Origin: Uranotaenia lowii
Taxonomy: Eukaryota > Arthropoda > Insecta > Diptera > Culicidae
Reading direction: 5' to 3'
Length of the DNA stretch: 64,000 nt
Assembly (NCBI RefSeq): GCF_029784155.1
Contig: NC_073693.1
Location: forward strand, 354,892,591-354,956,590
This document shows positions 1 to 11,135 of this stretch, in pieces. Position 1 is the first letter of the stretch; every line of letters starts with the position of its first letter. A program made the translations under genes and the position numbers. The notes beneath the pieces are model-generated. The model was not told where the DNA came from and searched no databases. It was given only the letters and a program-made list of their open reading frames with translations.

Positions 1-718
1 AATATGCAAAAGAGGGATTTCAAATTACTGTTATGCCGTCCGAGATATTTTAATCTAAGTACAAGAACTTTTTTAATTTTTTCGAAATTTCATATTTGGA
101 GCATAACTAAAAAACGGTTCTACTGAGATTTTTTTGCATTTCATTTTCGGATTCAGCGCCCGATTTTACATTAAAAATGTTGGTCAGTTAATCAAGTTCA
201 CGATTTTTTCAAAATTTTGTAAACTAGTGTAATTAATTAAACTAGATAATAAATAATTAACCCGTTACTTCCCACGATTTTTTTAAATATTTGAACAACA
301 AAAAAGTTTTTGTAAGGAAAGAGCTTGAACAAAAGTTGTTCCCCATGGCCTCAAAAGTTGTAATTCGTTGAAAAAAGTATTTGATTGTTTCAATAGTTGC
401 TAGATTGCTCAATAGTTACTATATCTAAATTTCAAGAAGTCTTATAGACAAGCACAATGAGTACAAAAGGAAGTTTATACAATTATTGACTGCATCATAG
501 TAGATTTACAAACTTGATAAAGACGCAAATGTTGTGGATCACTTGTGCTACCATGGGATGTAGAGGGTTAAACATATTGACAACTCTTATTCTTACCCCT
601 CCTGTTCCTAGCTACGTTCTTGCTTGACCACATATTTATATTATGTATTATAGAGTTAATGAGTTTGATCTTGAACAATACACTGTGGATAACCGAGTTT
701 TAATATAAAGTACAACTA
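1..718. other. AT-rich unique DNA, no feature seen
   Basis: No open frame of note, no tandem repeat and no RNA-like structure is visible here. It reads as ordinary AT-rich intergenic or intronic sequence up to the TA dinucleotide that precedes the first MITE. Confidence 0.5.
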
Positions 719-933
719 GGGTAACGGACTTACTTTGGACCAGTAGACCTATTTTGGACCACCTTGTCTAGCTCTCTTATAAAGCAACATTTCATGGAAT
801 TTTTTAACAGATATAGTTAAAGCCCGAGCACTTGATGTTGTGCACTATTTATTTTCATTAATAGTTGCTTCATAAAAGAGCTAGATAAGGTGGTCCAAAA
901 TAGGTCCCCTGGTTCAAAATAAGTCCGTTACCC
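719..933. mobile_element. Palindromic MITE, 215 bp, TA target site
   Basis: The left end GGGTAACGGACTTACTTTGG and the right end are reverse complements over about 70 bp with few mismatches, so almost the whole element folds into a hairpin with a short AT-rich loop near 790-860. It is flanked on both sides by TA (717-718 and 934-935), as expected for a Tc1/mariner-type target duplication. It has no coding capacity. The superfamily assignment rests on the TA duplication only. Confidence 0.8.
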
Positions 934-1004
934 TACTATACTAGCCCATGACCCCCCTAACTCCGTCCAAAGCTGATAAAAATATTATTTTGTGAATTAT
1001 AGTA

Positions 1005-1917
1005 TGGGAGAGTGGGGAATCATGGGCCACTTTTTTTCGTTGTTCCATAACTTCTTTATTATAAATAATAACATGAAAATAAAAAATGGTATGGTTTTCT
1101 ACATTTTCAAGGTATCATAAGGTGTTTTTTCAAAATTTTTTATAAGTTATTTTCCCCAAATTCTGACTGTTTGAAAAAAAGCAATATTTTTTGGATTTTG
1201 AAAAATGGTGGGGAATCGTGGGCCATCAAAACCAAATTGACCAAATAACGTGCAAAGTTTATGAGTTGACCCAAAAGTGTGATTTTCTAATTCATTTCGT
1301 TTATTTAAAGCAGTTTCAGATGATGGAATAAAAAAGAAAGCTGTGTATGATCGCATAGACTCCAAAACCTGGCTCGCGAACTTTTTGGAAATTTTTTTTA
1401 TATAGGATGGACAAAATATTTTTCATAACTCTTCATTTGGCATAAGAGAACTTTACAGATAGCAAAAACGTATTTGAAGTTCTGAATGTGTATAAACATA
1501 TAAAAATATAGGTGATTCGAGATGTGTGGCCCACGATTCCCCACAAGCTATGATTTGCAAATTGGTTGCGTTTGTGTGACTTATTGATGTTTAATCAAAA
1601 TTTCCTTTTCCACGTGAAAGATCATGACAAAACTAAGATCATAAGCGTATGAGCATATTTTTGTTATGCACTTTAGGTTCCCCATCGATGAAATTAGCGA
1701 GTATTTTTTTAATTATGTAAGTAAATTTTTCTAACTTTTTTTAGCTTGATAAATAAAAGAAGCATATGATGCGTATTTCAGTCAACAACATATAGGAATA
1801 CATGCTCACGCAAAGCGACGACGATGACAGTTGGTTTGAGATTTTTATCTCAACACACATCTGAGATATGAAAAGTGACCCACGTTTCCCCATGGCCCAC
1901 GATACCCCACTCTCCCC
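1005..1917. mobile_element. MITE-like element of 913 bp with nested inverted motifs
   Basis: Terminal inverted repeats read TGGGAGAGTGGGGAATCATG at the left and, reverse-complemented, GGGGAGAGTGGGGTATCGTG at the right. TA flanks both sides (1003-1004 and 1918-1919). The terminal motif is repeated inside: GGGGAATCGTGGGCCA near 1209 in direct orientation and its complement near 1526. The element therefore looks like a palindrome inserted in or duplicated within a larger palindrome. No transposase is visible; two short minus-strand ORFs inside it appear to be chance. Confidence 0.7.
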
Positions 1918-1974
1918 TACTAAATTATTTAAAAAATCAAAATAAAAATTAAAAAAAAAAATTTTCAAAAAAAA

Positions 1975-2060
1975 CTCCGGATAATCGAGTCTAAAACTCC
2001 GAATAATCGAGCCCCGGATAATCGAGTCTCCGGATAATCGAGTCTCCGGATAATCGAGTC
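1975..2060. repeat. Short tandem repeat of CTCCGGATAATCGAGTC
   Basis: About five units of a 17-bp motif, CTCCGGATAATCGAGTC. The first copies are diverged (TCTAAAACTCCGAATAATCG) and the last three near-perfect. On the other strand the motif reads GACTCGATTATCCGG, which resembles terminal sequences of some insect DNA transposons (from memory; not checked). Confidence 0.75.
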
Positions 2061-3037
2061 CGACCTGTAAATGGCATTATTTCATCATTCTGATTATTCT
2101 TTTTGCCTTTCACATAACCAACGTTCGATCAATTTACAGTAAGACACTTTCTCCGATTCGTTGGCTCATTATTAAAATGCTCGCACAATTGATAGACAGC
2201 TGTAAAGTTGATTACCGTTTAACCACGACAAATGAACCCTCTTCCTCCTGCTTCCCTCATCGGTTGCTCCCCTTACCGTCACTCATAAATCCCCCCACGG
2301 CCACGGACCTATGTCAGGAGAATGCCTGCCATAATGCCATAATAATGGATAGATAGGTATATCGCCATTGGCAATGATAAACTGCCACAGGTATATCTTT
2401 GTGTGCTATCATTTTCCTCTGTCCTCCTCTTATTGTGTCACCCTGCGGCCTCTTTGGGCTCTTTCAGTTTCACGTCGTCGTCCATTCGATATTGGTTTCG
2501 GGGGCACTGTCTGCCCTGCTCCAACAAAAGCATTCTTTGGAAGCACACGATACACGCACAATAATACAACGGCAGGCAGGCAGTCGGAACCCACTCACGT
2601 CACACTGCTGTTTCCTTCCTTCCTTCCTTCCGTTTCCTTCCGTCGCCAGTTTCTTCGTTCCTCGTATCCTGTCTTTCTGTTCGCTTGGTTGTGATACCGA
2701 CTAGTAGTTTGCATTCGGCCTTCCGGTTTTTTCGGTGGTTTTCGGAGTCCTCATTCTTCCTGCAGCACGTCAGTCAGAGAGAAGTCGTCGTATTTCGAAC
2801 GTGACAAAGCATATCGACGAAATACAAAAACAGTCAGTAGGACCTACGCCGACCACTGCCGCTTCTCTTGTTGGACAGGGGTAGGCAACCTGTGGCAAAA
2901 AAGCTTTATCGACTACTGGAAAATATAGGAAAGTTCGTAAATAAATTTGATGATGACATCAAGGATTTCCGGCAAAAATTATTAGATCTAGTTATGAAAT
3001 TGATAATCAAGAAACTCAACAGCATCTCGTAAGGAGA
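2061..3037. other. Unique DNA, somewhat GC-richer, possible promoter or 5' leader
   Basis: About 1 kb with more balanced base composition than its surroundings, a short TTCC run near 2615-2645, and TCAGTCAGAG at 2770-2779, which resembles an insect initiator (TCAGT). The overlapping plus-strand ORFs at 2368-2704 have no recognisable domain and look like chance frames. A transcription start near 2772 is only a suggestion. Confidence 0.25.
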
Positions 3038-3964
3038 CCCAAGTAACCAGAATTCCCTTAAAAAGGTTCCATAGAAGCTTAATCAGCTATCGTTTGTGTC
3101 TGAAGAGAATGCTAATCAGCCCTAAATGTAAGTTCTTAAAACTACTTTCAAGTTCGTTTAGGTAGCTGTAGAGAACGCTATTCAGCTTCTAAGAGAATGT
3201 CAAGAAACTTCTACGCGCCGAAAAAAAAATCCGATTGAAAGAATGCTCCGACAACCAGATGTCAGATTGCTAGATTGCCGGTCTATCATGGTCTATCTCA
3301 TTGGTTTTAATTATATTGTTTTGATTACAAGAGCTGCTTAACGCCTAGAGAATTGAACCGCTGCTCTCTAGGTTGCAATGAAACTCACGAGCTTCTCGAC
3401 CAGTCCAGCAATAGTTCATCGCCACTGTAATAATTCGTATTTAAACTTAATGTCATTTGAGATGATTGAATGGGTTGGTCTTGCATCTTATTTCGTTTCA
3501 AGGACACCCAGTACACCATATAAATAAATTAAACAAAAATTTCTGATCATCAAAAATTTATTCGAATATCTCAACATTCATAAAAAAAAATCGTAAAAAT
3601 CTTGAATTCCATTTGTAAATATCAGTACAGATATCAACAAAACAAATACCATGACAAGAAATTGACAGACATTTTTGACATGTCGCTTAGAACTCCCATA
3701 TAGGTTCTTTAAAACACCTTCAAATATCTTAATGGTGCGTTTTAGAATGTTACGCGACCGTTATCGACCTTCTTTAAAGAAGTTCCATTAAAGGCGCTTA
3801 GAAGTTCCGTTATCGATAGTTTAACCTTTCAAAGGGCGATGGAAGTTCCTGAGTAACTTTTACGCGACAAAAGTCACCTGAAGTTCCCGATAAACATTTT
3901 TTCAGCCCAATGTGAACTTTGGAGTTCCATCTTTAAGTAAAAACGCGGCTTTTGGTTGCTTGGG
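3038..3964. mobile_element. Inverted-repeat element with CCCAAGTAACC ends
   Basis: The left end is CCCAAGTAACCAGAATTCCC and the right end is GGTTGCTTGGG, its imperfect complement. Several AAGTTCC/GGAACTT motifs are scattered in both halves (for example near 3060, 3785, 3845, 3885 and 3920), giving a multiply folded structure. No transposase ORF is present. I read it as a non-autonomous DNA element, but the edges are weak. Confidence 0.45.
3338..3420 (-). repeat. tRNA-like sequence, possible SINE head
   Basis: On the minus strand an A-box-like TGGTCGAGAAGC is followed about 45 bases later by GGTTCAATTCT, close to the B-box consensus of RNA polymerase III promoters. The 3' side CTCTAGGC could pair with an upstream GCCTAGAG-like stretch. 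There is no complete cloverleaf, so this is more likely a decayed tRNA-derived SINE fragment than a functional tRNA. Confidence 0.35.
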
Positions 3965-4464
3965 GAGTTGCTCTCCTATCTAACGCACTATTTATGCATG
4001 ATAATTCCATCGGGATACTAGAACAATCGTTTTTAGTATTGCGGATAAAAAACTTGATTTGAATTTAAAATTTCCTCAAATTATAATTGCGAAAAACTTA
4101 AACGAATGGGTTTGTTTCGTGAACAAGTTCTGAATGCATGGATGAAAAATGATAAAATTTTCAGTAAAGCTACCTTGTAATCTCAAGTGTACGTGTAAAA
4201 AAATGGGTGATAATCTGTCAGGTGGTTTTTGAGATAGCGCCCAATACTGAAGATCATTAACAAAAATTTTAGGGCAGGATCGAGAAATATTCAGGAAATT
4301 TCCAGTGCGAGACCCAAAAACAGCTGGAAATCAACTATTCGACCAAAATTAACATGATAAATAGTTTAAGAAGTTAGTTGGCTAAAATTTGAATAAAAAT
4401 GAAAATGGTTAATTCCATGATGTGAGAGGAATGTGAGAGGTTTTTGAAGGTCAATCCTCATTGT
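3965..4464. other. AT-rich unique DNA, nothing seen
   Basis: No repeats, RNA-like folds or plausible coding frames are visible between the inverted-repeat element and the SINE. Confidence 0.5.
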
Positions 4465-4669
4465 TTTTTAACGAACACAAACACATACAGGATCTCAATG
4501 AAACATGATGTTTCCTCGAAGGAGTTTCCTTTCTGTTAACTCTAAGCGAACATCTTTCGAAGATATGATGGCTAGCATTTTACTAAGTATGCCGTGACCG
4601 GGATTCGATCTCATGCCCGCTGGCTTAGGAGACTTGAAGGCTATCCTCTACGCCACGGGCTGCGGCTAA
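4465..4669 (-). mobile_element. tRNA-derived SINE, copy 1
   Basis: Read on the minus strand it begins GCCGCAGCCCGTGGCGTAGA. It has an A box (TGGCGTAGAGGA) and a good B box (GATCGAATCCC), then a body containing CTAGCCATCAT, TCGAAAGATGT and TTTCATTGAGATCCTGTATG. The same order of blocks occurs on the plus strand at 13384-13600, which defines a dispersed SINE family. Copy 1 keeps the Pol III promoter boxes better than copy 2. The small plus-strand ORF across it is an artefact. Confidence 0.75.
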
Positions 4670-5050
4670 ATTTACCTGAGATAAATAAGGAGAATAAATT
4701 GAAAAATTTAAGGACTATGCTTAAGGAGGCTAGCGATCTGTGGAAACTGCAAAATGAGCTCATTCCTCACTGTTTGAACGAAGGCATCGATCTGTGTCGG
4801 GCGACTGACATCTAAGGCGAATGTCAGTTCTCTACCTCTGTTCCTCTACTAGTAGCGCTGCCATTTAGTACTCTTACCATCTCTAGGACTCCTTTGTTTG
4901 CCTCTGTAAAAAGAGCCATAACCTTTTTATCGATCTTGTCACTGTTGGTCACCCTGACATCAAACTTAAACGCCTGAAATTAAACTATACATCTGAGATA
5001 CTCAACCACCGCTAGAATGATGCAAAAATTTTTGTTTTCATTGTTTCTAT
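4670..5050. other. Unique DNA, nothing recognised
   Basis: Ends of the SINE 5' flank and ordinary sequence. No coding or RNA feature is supported. Confidence 0.4.
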
Positions 5051-5052
5051 TT

Positions 5053-5376
5053 TATAGCTTAGCTTAGCTTGTTTGACCACTCATATCCACCTTAAATCAT
5101 TAAGCCCGAAATGCTCTAAATAGTCTTAAAAAATACCACCATTTTTTCATGGTTTCAATAAAAATATAATATTATAATGTATCAAATCATTCAATGCATT
5201 TCGAATTTCATGATCGCTGGCGTGGCTAAGTAGAACGAGTTCCACATCGCCAATGGTTGCTACTCCGTGATTGATCGAGACCATGAATTTTGTACGAGGG
5301 CCAAAAGAATGCAGCTTGGGATTAGCAACATAATCTCAATGCACAAAACTCATGCTCTCCCTTATAAAAAAAAAAG
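5053..5376 (+). mobile_element. Probable SINE or LINE 3' fragment with poly(A)
   Basis: The segment starts with a GCTTAGCTTAGCTTG direct repeat and ends in a run of ten A (5367-5376), typical of a retroposed 3' end. Between 5205 and 5290 there are A-box-like TGGCTAAGTAGA and B-box-like GATCGAGACC stretches, so the 3' half may be a separate tRNA-headed SINE. No second copy occurs in this window and no clear target-site duplication was found. Confidence 0.4.
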
Positions 5377-7342
5377 ATCATTAACGGCGCCGGCCACGTC
5401 CTAGTAGTCAAAAAGGGATGAAGGAAGGATTGTTAGTGAGATACTTTTAAGGATCAACCATAAATCTGTCATTCCAGTTATCTTCAAAAGCTTGTTTTGA
5501 AAAACTCTGAAACAATGATAAGTCAGTATCACCAGCTATAGAAACCGTCTATATTTCTGCGAATCTATATTCAAGTATCTCAGGAAGGGTTGTTTTAGTA
5601 AGGGAGAGGGTTGGATCAGGAGCCATTTTTGGAAAATGGTGCGATCTTTGGTTGACCTACACTTCCTATGCTCCTAAACATTTCCTAAGGAAACTCCTAA
5701 TAATATCTACGAGGTGTTTTAAATAGAAAATTTAAAAAGAATTATGAGCTCTCAAATAAACAAATGACGGTTCATCATATATACTACTTGAATTTTTTTT
5801 AATTTCACAGGAAAACAATGTTTTTGTGCCATTGATAAAAAAATGAAAAAGAAATTGTACTTTAGGACCGAAACTTAATCTGCATCTCAGCAAAGATGAA
5901 TGTAAGAATTTGTTCAGCTGATACTTTTGACTGCTGTAATATCGATAATTTCTCCTACGCTTCTGTGATTTCTGGTAAAGGTTCAGGATTCAAGTAATTG
6001 ATGCAGAAGAAATACTTCCATATATTCTTTTATCCTATTAATGCCCAGCTAAACCTTAGGAGAAGATTTATAGGTTACTGACGCGGTATGCTTTGCTACA
6101 CCTTATGAAAATAAATGATCTTTTCTTTAATTTTTAAATTTAATTTTTTGTCGGCAACCGCTTTAAAATGAGATCTGCAACTGGAGTTTCAATTATCATT
6201 TTAAAGACGATTTAATTTTACTTGTTGAAACGTTTTAAATTTGTTATTCAAGGTCTGAAATTTTTAATCAGTTTTTATATAAGGTAGATCGAAAAACTTG
6301 AACATCAAACCAAATGAGTTGTTAAGCTAAATAAAAAAATAAATTTGCGAAAATCGGATGTGTTTTTGCAACAACCATGATATTCAAAATTTTTCATGTT
6401 CTTCTTTGGCAATGATTTAAAATCAAACGCATGAACTTTCTCAAAAATAGGATGACATGGCACCCCCGGGATCCCCCTTTTTACACTTGTAATTTCTTTA
6501 GAGAAATTTTCATTCATCAATTCTTCCCAATGACATTCGGACATTGACATATTTAGTTTAAGTATTGGAATCTTTCAAATTCATTTGATTTATAACAATT
6601 GTTGAAAAATTCAGTGGCATGTCTATTTGGCCCATTTTTATTTCAGCGCTTTGTGTGAAAACCCTATCTTGGATTGAAAGAAATTATAATGTCAATTTAA
6701 ACAGAAAGCCATTTGTTTTTTTATATTTTTACCCACAGATAAGCGAAACAACTATAATGTAACTTTTTTCTACCCAACCTGAGACGTAAAGTAGCTAGGC
6801 AGCTCAATTTTCCGACAGCTGATTAGGAAGAAAATTAGGCTAGGTGAGGAAAGCAACCAGAAACGTTATGCGAAAACAATCGAGGTAACTCACCCAGCAT
6901 GAAATACCTATATTGTTTCCAATGCTTAAATTTTCATTTTTTCGAATGAACAAACAAACGAACGTTTCGTAATTCTATCTTATCAATGTAAGAGCTTCCA
7001 CAGGACGGAAGTTAAATTACCATTAGGATTTTTTTCCGAAGATTTCCTTTAATCCGCATCGTTGTCAGAATGGTCAGAACTGACCTTTAACAGCCTGCTG
7101 ATGATGTGCACTAAACTTTTCACTTTACTAGGTATAAGTTCTTCCATAATTAATAACAATAACTTTTATAAGAATTGAGGAATTTTGGCAGGAGAAAAAT
7201 TTTCCGCTGCTTTTCGCTCCAAGGCCTACTTTGTCTGTCTAAATGAACGGGAGTTTTATCTGTTTTCATTGTTTCTATTTTATATTGTTATAATTAGCGG
7301 GAAAAGTTTAAATGGAAAATGAATAAGAAATAAATTTCCTTA
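5377..7342. other. 2 kb of AT-rich DNA without a recognised feature
   Basis: Scattered short ORFs (for example the 81-codon minus frame at 6305-6550) have no recognisable domains and biased, low-complexity composition. No tandem repeat, inverted repeat or RNA gene was seen by eye. Confidence 0.4.
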
Positions 7343-7808
7343 CACAGCAAAAAAAATGTAACGATGAACGATGTAATTTCTGGGGATTACGGTTTTCTGT
7401 TGCAAGAATACATCTAAATGATGTACACAGCTCGAATACGTCTCGAAGTGTAATATCACAACCTTCTATATGATATCGCATCAAGTAGTCAATGTTTTCC
7501 TTTGTTGACGCTCAAATTTGATTTCATTTCAAAAATTAAGAAAAGGATTACGGACCTCAGCTGTATATGTTTGGCTTGTAAGTACTACCAAAATTAATTT
7601 AAAATATAAGCAAACCCTCTGCTTCAAAAACAAATTTCATTATATTTCATTTTTTAGGAAATTTGGCCCATATGGATAAGCGGTACGAAACATATTCTTT
7701 GTCTCCAAACAGCCGGGTACATCAAGACAATGTAAAATTAGGTACCTTTTGCGACTCAAGTTATGTGCAGGTATTTGATGTAATATCGCATTTCTTTTTT
7801 TTGCTGTG
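7343..7808. mobile_element. MITE with CACAGCAAAAAAAA ends, TA target site
   Basis: The left end CACAGCAAAAAAAATGTAAC is matched by its complement at the right end, and GATGTAAT-type motifs follow inside on both sides. TA is duplicated at 7341-7342 and 7809-7810. The ends resemble those of the 1-kb element at 11136-12131, so the two are probably related. It truncates the gag-like ORF that lies to its right. Confidence 0.7.
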
Positions 7809-7814
7809 TATAGT

Positions 7815-8268
7815 TTCGGAACCCCACCAGAAAGGTTGTTTTTCAATTCTATCCGCATTCCTGAAATAAACACCTTTTCAAGCTTGTCCTTGACCTCCTT
7901 ATGAATGTTTTGCTTGCTTAAAACCAAGCTAGTCAAAGCTCTCATTTCTGTCATCGCTTTCTTCATTGCCTTCGGCACAGGAACTTCCTCCTTCTCTGGA
8001 GAGCTGACAGGCTCTCTTCCTTCTTCCGCTATGGAGCCTTCTGGAATTTCTACCAGTTGAACAGCAAACTGCCTAGCTGGAGATCGCCGTAGACTCCTAC
8101 CACCGAACGGATTAGGGCTTGCACCCTTCTCCACACTCTCTTCCTAATTCCTTTTATCATTATTAGTTTTAGTATTTTGATCATTGGAGAATATACGGTC
8201 GACAGCACACCTTGGGCACCTTGGGTTGTTTTTTTTTCAATAGGTCCAGTAGAGTATTCCAGTTCCAT
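7815..8268 (-). pseudogene. Gag-like ORF remnant of a non-LTR retrotransposon
   Basis: A minus-strand open frame of about 105 codons (8134 down to about 7815) encodes a charged protein segment. It has SLRRSPARQ near its start, an acidic SSPEKEEVPVP linker and a helical KQNIHKEVKDKLEKV stretch. This style is typical of the N-terminal, pre-zinc-knuckle part of ORF1 proteins in insect jockey/R1-type LINEs, which bind the element RNA. The frame runs on into the adjacent MITE only because no stop occurs, and its first codon is GTG, so the true start is not here. An upstream fragment in another frame (8268-8135) may be the same ORF after a frameshift. No CCHC knuckle is present, so the assignment is by resemblance only. 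Confidence 0.4.
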
Positions 8269-8309
8269 CCAGTAACCCAGGGATAGTATTCATGGGCCGC
8301 TACGCCACG

Positions 8310-8572
8310 TCTGTCTGGTCTGGTCTTTCTGGTCTGTCTGGTCTGTCTGGTCTGTCTGGTCTGTCTGGTCTGTCTGGTCTGTCTGGTCTGTCTGGTCTGT
8401 CTGGTCTGTCTGGTCTGTCTGGTCTGTCTGGTCTGTCTGGTCTGTCTGGTCTGTCTAGTTTGTCTGGTCTGTCTAGTCTTTCTGGTCTGTCTGGTCCTTC
8501 TGGTCTTTCTGATTTTTCTGGTTTGTCTGGTCTGTCTGATCTGTCGGGTCTGTCGAGTCTGTCTGTCTTTTT
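8310..8572. repeat. 9-bp minisatellite, unit TGGTCTGTC
   Basis: About 28 tandem units of TGGTCTGTC. The centre is near-perfect; the right half decays (CTAGTTTGTC, GGTCCTTCTG, GGTCTGTCGAG). It gives an artificial Gly-Leu-Ser repeat frame on the plus strand. The unit length equals that of the TTTTGWCAW satellites, but the sequence is GC-richer and shares only GTC/TGTC. Confidence 0.95.
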
Positions 8573-9500
8573 TTACGTACTTTTGAAAAATAAAGAGTCG
8601 TTTAGCATTCTTAACTCAACATCGATATTTTCTGCATTCGCACCCCTTTGGCTTTAAGGGTCTCATATTTATTTGCTCATGGCCCTAAAAAGAACCGTTT
8701 GCTCACATCCAAAGAGCTGCATGCAGCGCGCCGGCAACAGCTTGCCGAGCCCTGTACAAAGAGGATGAGACAAGCCGTGGCGGCGGCGGCCGCTCGAAAA
8801 CCGTTGACGGTTATTGGATTCGCTGTCGACTTTTCTAACGCGCTTAGCTGTTCTGTCGCCTCTAGACTTCGTGCCTGTTCACTATTAGGTGGATGGCAGC
8901 GGCGTGCTCGCTCAGGTTTCGTTTTGTGTGCGCTTCCAGCTACCTAGTAGTAGGATGTATACGTCAGAGTAAATTGGCCGAGGCGGATAGACGGCCACGG
9001 TGCCATTAATTTGATATATTTATTATAATTTGACCTAGTTGTCGGTAATTGCGCGAACGCGTGCTCTCTTTCTCTCTCTCTTTCGGATTTGCATGTAATA
9101 TGGCAGTAGATAGTAGTAGCAGGTAGTTTGGCGAAGCAATAACAACATTCAACATGAAAGTTGCAGCCAGCACTTTTGTGCGAACGGAGAAAAACTGTCA
9201 AACTGCGAACAACGTGTGATTGTCCAAAAGTTGATCAAGATGATGGGTTGACGAAAAGAAGGAGGGGGTGTCCTCTACCTTACGAAAAGAGAAGAGCTAG
9301 TGCAATGCAGTGGGGTGAACCAAACTAATCAACCGATGAAAATGAACTCGGTGCTTCGGGGGACACGAACGAACGCAAAGCACACAGCACACACGCCAAC
9401 ACCAACACAAACTTGGATGCAGCTCACGTACAGACATAATCGCATTCCGGTTAAACGATCGGGATATAGACGTACCCTCACCTAGTACTAGTAGGAAGAT
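8573..9500. other. GC-richer unique DNA, possible regulatory or leader region
   Basis: The stretch contains a GGCGGCGGCGGCC run near 8780, a short TCTC tract near 9065-9080, and many CpG dinucleotides compared with the rest of the window. Several 60-100 codon frames exist on both strands, but none shows a domain or credible start context. It could hold an untranslated exon or promoter. Sequence alone does not decide. Confidence 0.3.
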
Positions 9501-10061
9501 AGCATCATGCAGCTCAGCTCAACTCAACTCAACTCAATTCCAAACGACATCGGATGATGATGATGATGATGAGCGTGTTCTGGAGACGTGTATTTAGTTG
9601 GAACAAACTCAACTACCTGCCCAACTATTTCGTTCTCTAGTTGGGGTCGACGACAGTCGATCGATATTGATTAATATTCAATTTAATCTTAAAATAATTA
9701 CTGTGGATTATTTATGAACGAGATGGAATGGATGCGAGAGAGCGAGAGCGCCTGTATGCTGGCGAACTTTCACGCTTAAATGGATTCTTGATAAACTTGT
9801 GTCAGTTCTAGATAGAAGGATGAGTTTTCCAGAAGGTCACAGCAACCCGAGGGGGAAAAAACGACGCTACTGTGTGTTCTCGATAGAAGTGGAAGGGTGA
9901 ACTACTTCGAAGAAGGCTATGGAACACAAAATTGATGCCAAATTGAGCCATCATCAATCTGCACGACCTATGCGCTTGCTTTAGTTTGTTGTTTGTGGTG
10001 CAATAAAAAGTAGTTGCTTTATTAACATATAGCATAAAAAAGTTGTTGCTTTAGTTTACAT
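9501..10061. other. Unique DNA with short simple repeats
   Basis: Contains (CTCAA)n-like sequence near 9515-9540, a (GAT)n run near 9554-9572, and a short imperfect duplication of AGTTGCTTTA/TTGCTTTAGTT with CATATAGCA at 10010-10068. No gene is supported. Confidence 0.6.
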
Positions 10062-10069
10062 ATAGCACC

Positions 10070-10456
10070 AGGTTGTTAAAAGCAACACGTATCCGGGCCG
10101 AACAAATCCGAGCAATATCCGGGGAAATTTTGTAAAAACCCAGGAGTTACTCAACAAAAATCAAGAAAAAATGAGAATTTTTTTATGAAAAAGTAATAGC
10201 AGATTTTAAATAGAAAATAAGCCTTCAAAAAACTATTCACTATTATTTTTATAAAACCTTGCTTGAAAAATTCCGCTTTGGACGAAAAAAAAAATGGTGA
10301 AACACATTTTGTTATTTTTTTTGACTTGGCAAATAAGTCCGGGCTTTTTTCAATGAAATCCGAGCAACCGGACCGGACCGGACCGAACTTTTCTAAATTT
10401 TGTTTAAAATATCTGGGCAAATCCGTTTAAAACCGGGCAATCTGGCAAGCTTACCT
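10070..10456. repeat. Dispersed repeat with ATCCGGGCC motifs, copy 1
   Basis: The left edge resembles AGGTTGTTAAAAGCAACACG and the right edge ends CAATCTGGCAAGCTTACCT, imperfect complements. Internally it has ATCCGGGCCGAACAAATCCG and several ACCGGGCAA/CCGGACCGG motifs. The same block order occurs at 16144-16518 and 38400-38712. It is a short non-autonomous inverted-repeat element or a fragment of one, without coding capacity. Confidence 0.65.
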
Positions 10457-10457
10457 T

Positions 10458-10532
10458 AGGAGGAACCAGAGGAAATCCGAAAAATCGAAATTTTTATGTT
10501 GATGCCAAATGACTTAAAACTGCATAACATCG
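10458..10532. repeat. Half copy of the GGGGACCAAA foldback family
   Basis: Blocks such as AAATCGAAATTTTTATGTTG and ATGCCAAATGAC match, in order, the right arm (minus strand) of the complete palindrome at 20047-20240. Only one arm is recognisable here. Confidence 0.55.
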
Positions 10533-10780
10533 AAATCTGGGGCGGGATTATGGAACTCGAAACAATCGAGTTTCGTTCGATTCGACCGACTTTGGCATCT
10601 TGAACGAGCTCGATTCGAATGGAACGTTTCGAGCTGATCTACTACCCGGTTCACTCGAAATCTAGTATGTTAAAATTTAGAACTCGAACGAGATACGAAA
10701 TACGGATTCTAATTCGATTCGAGTTAAAACTCGAAACGAGTATCTCGAATCAAATAGGATTCATAATTTCACCCCTGGTG
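10533..10780. repeat. Foldback repeat rich in CTCGAA/TTCGAG
   Basis: The left edge CTGGGGCGGGATTATGGAAC and the right edge, reverse-complemented (CCAGGGGTGAAATTATGAAT), match imperfectly. Between them lie about ten CTCGAA, TTCGAG or ATTCGA motifs in both orientations, so several alternative hairpins are possible. Probably a decayed non-autonomous DNA element. The 97-codon plus-strand frame crossing it looks spurious. Confidence 0.55.
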
Positions 10781-11135
10781 TTATCTCGAAAAAAAAGTTT
10801 CGACAAAAAACGACTATCTGGGACTGACGGCTTAGTTTCCAAAAAAAACGCACTTCGTTTTGAAAGATGTAAAAAACTAATGCATATTGGAAACACATTG
10901 ATTTCAGATTAATGTGATAGCTAGTTTAACTTTATTTTATTTATTTTAACATTCATACTCCGGGAAAGAAAGTGTTCTACTAGTGTCCTTTTGTATATGC
11001 ATAGACGTATAGGCAGCTACGGTTCCTTAAGAAAATATGCCAAAGAAGCTCAATTTTTGCAATTCACGGTCCCCACGATAGGTGTGACCTTGTTATCTTT
11101 TTTTCGACTTTCCTTCAACCTGGTCACTACTACTA
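10781..11135. other. Unique DNA, nothing recognised
   Basis: AT-rich sequence between two inverted-repeat elements. No feature is supported. Confidence 0.4.

Noticed and set aside
2368..2704. Two overlapping plus-strand ORFs of about 100 codons
   Set aside because: They share the same DNA in two frames, include a TTCC simple repeat and show no domain.
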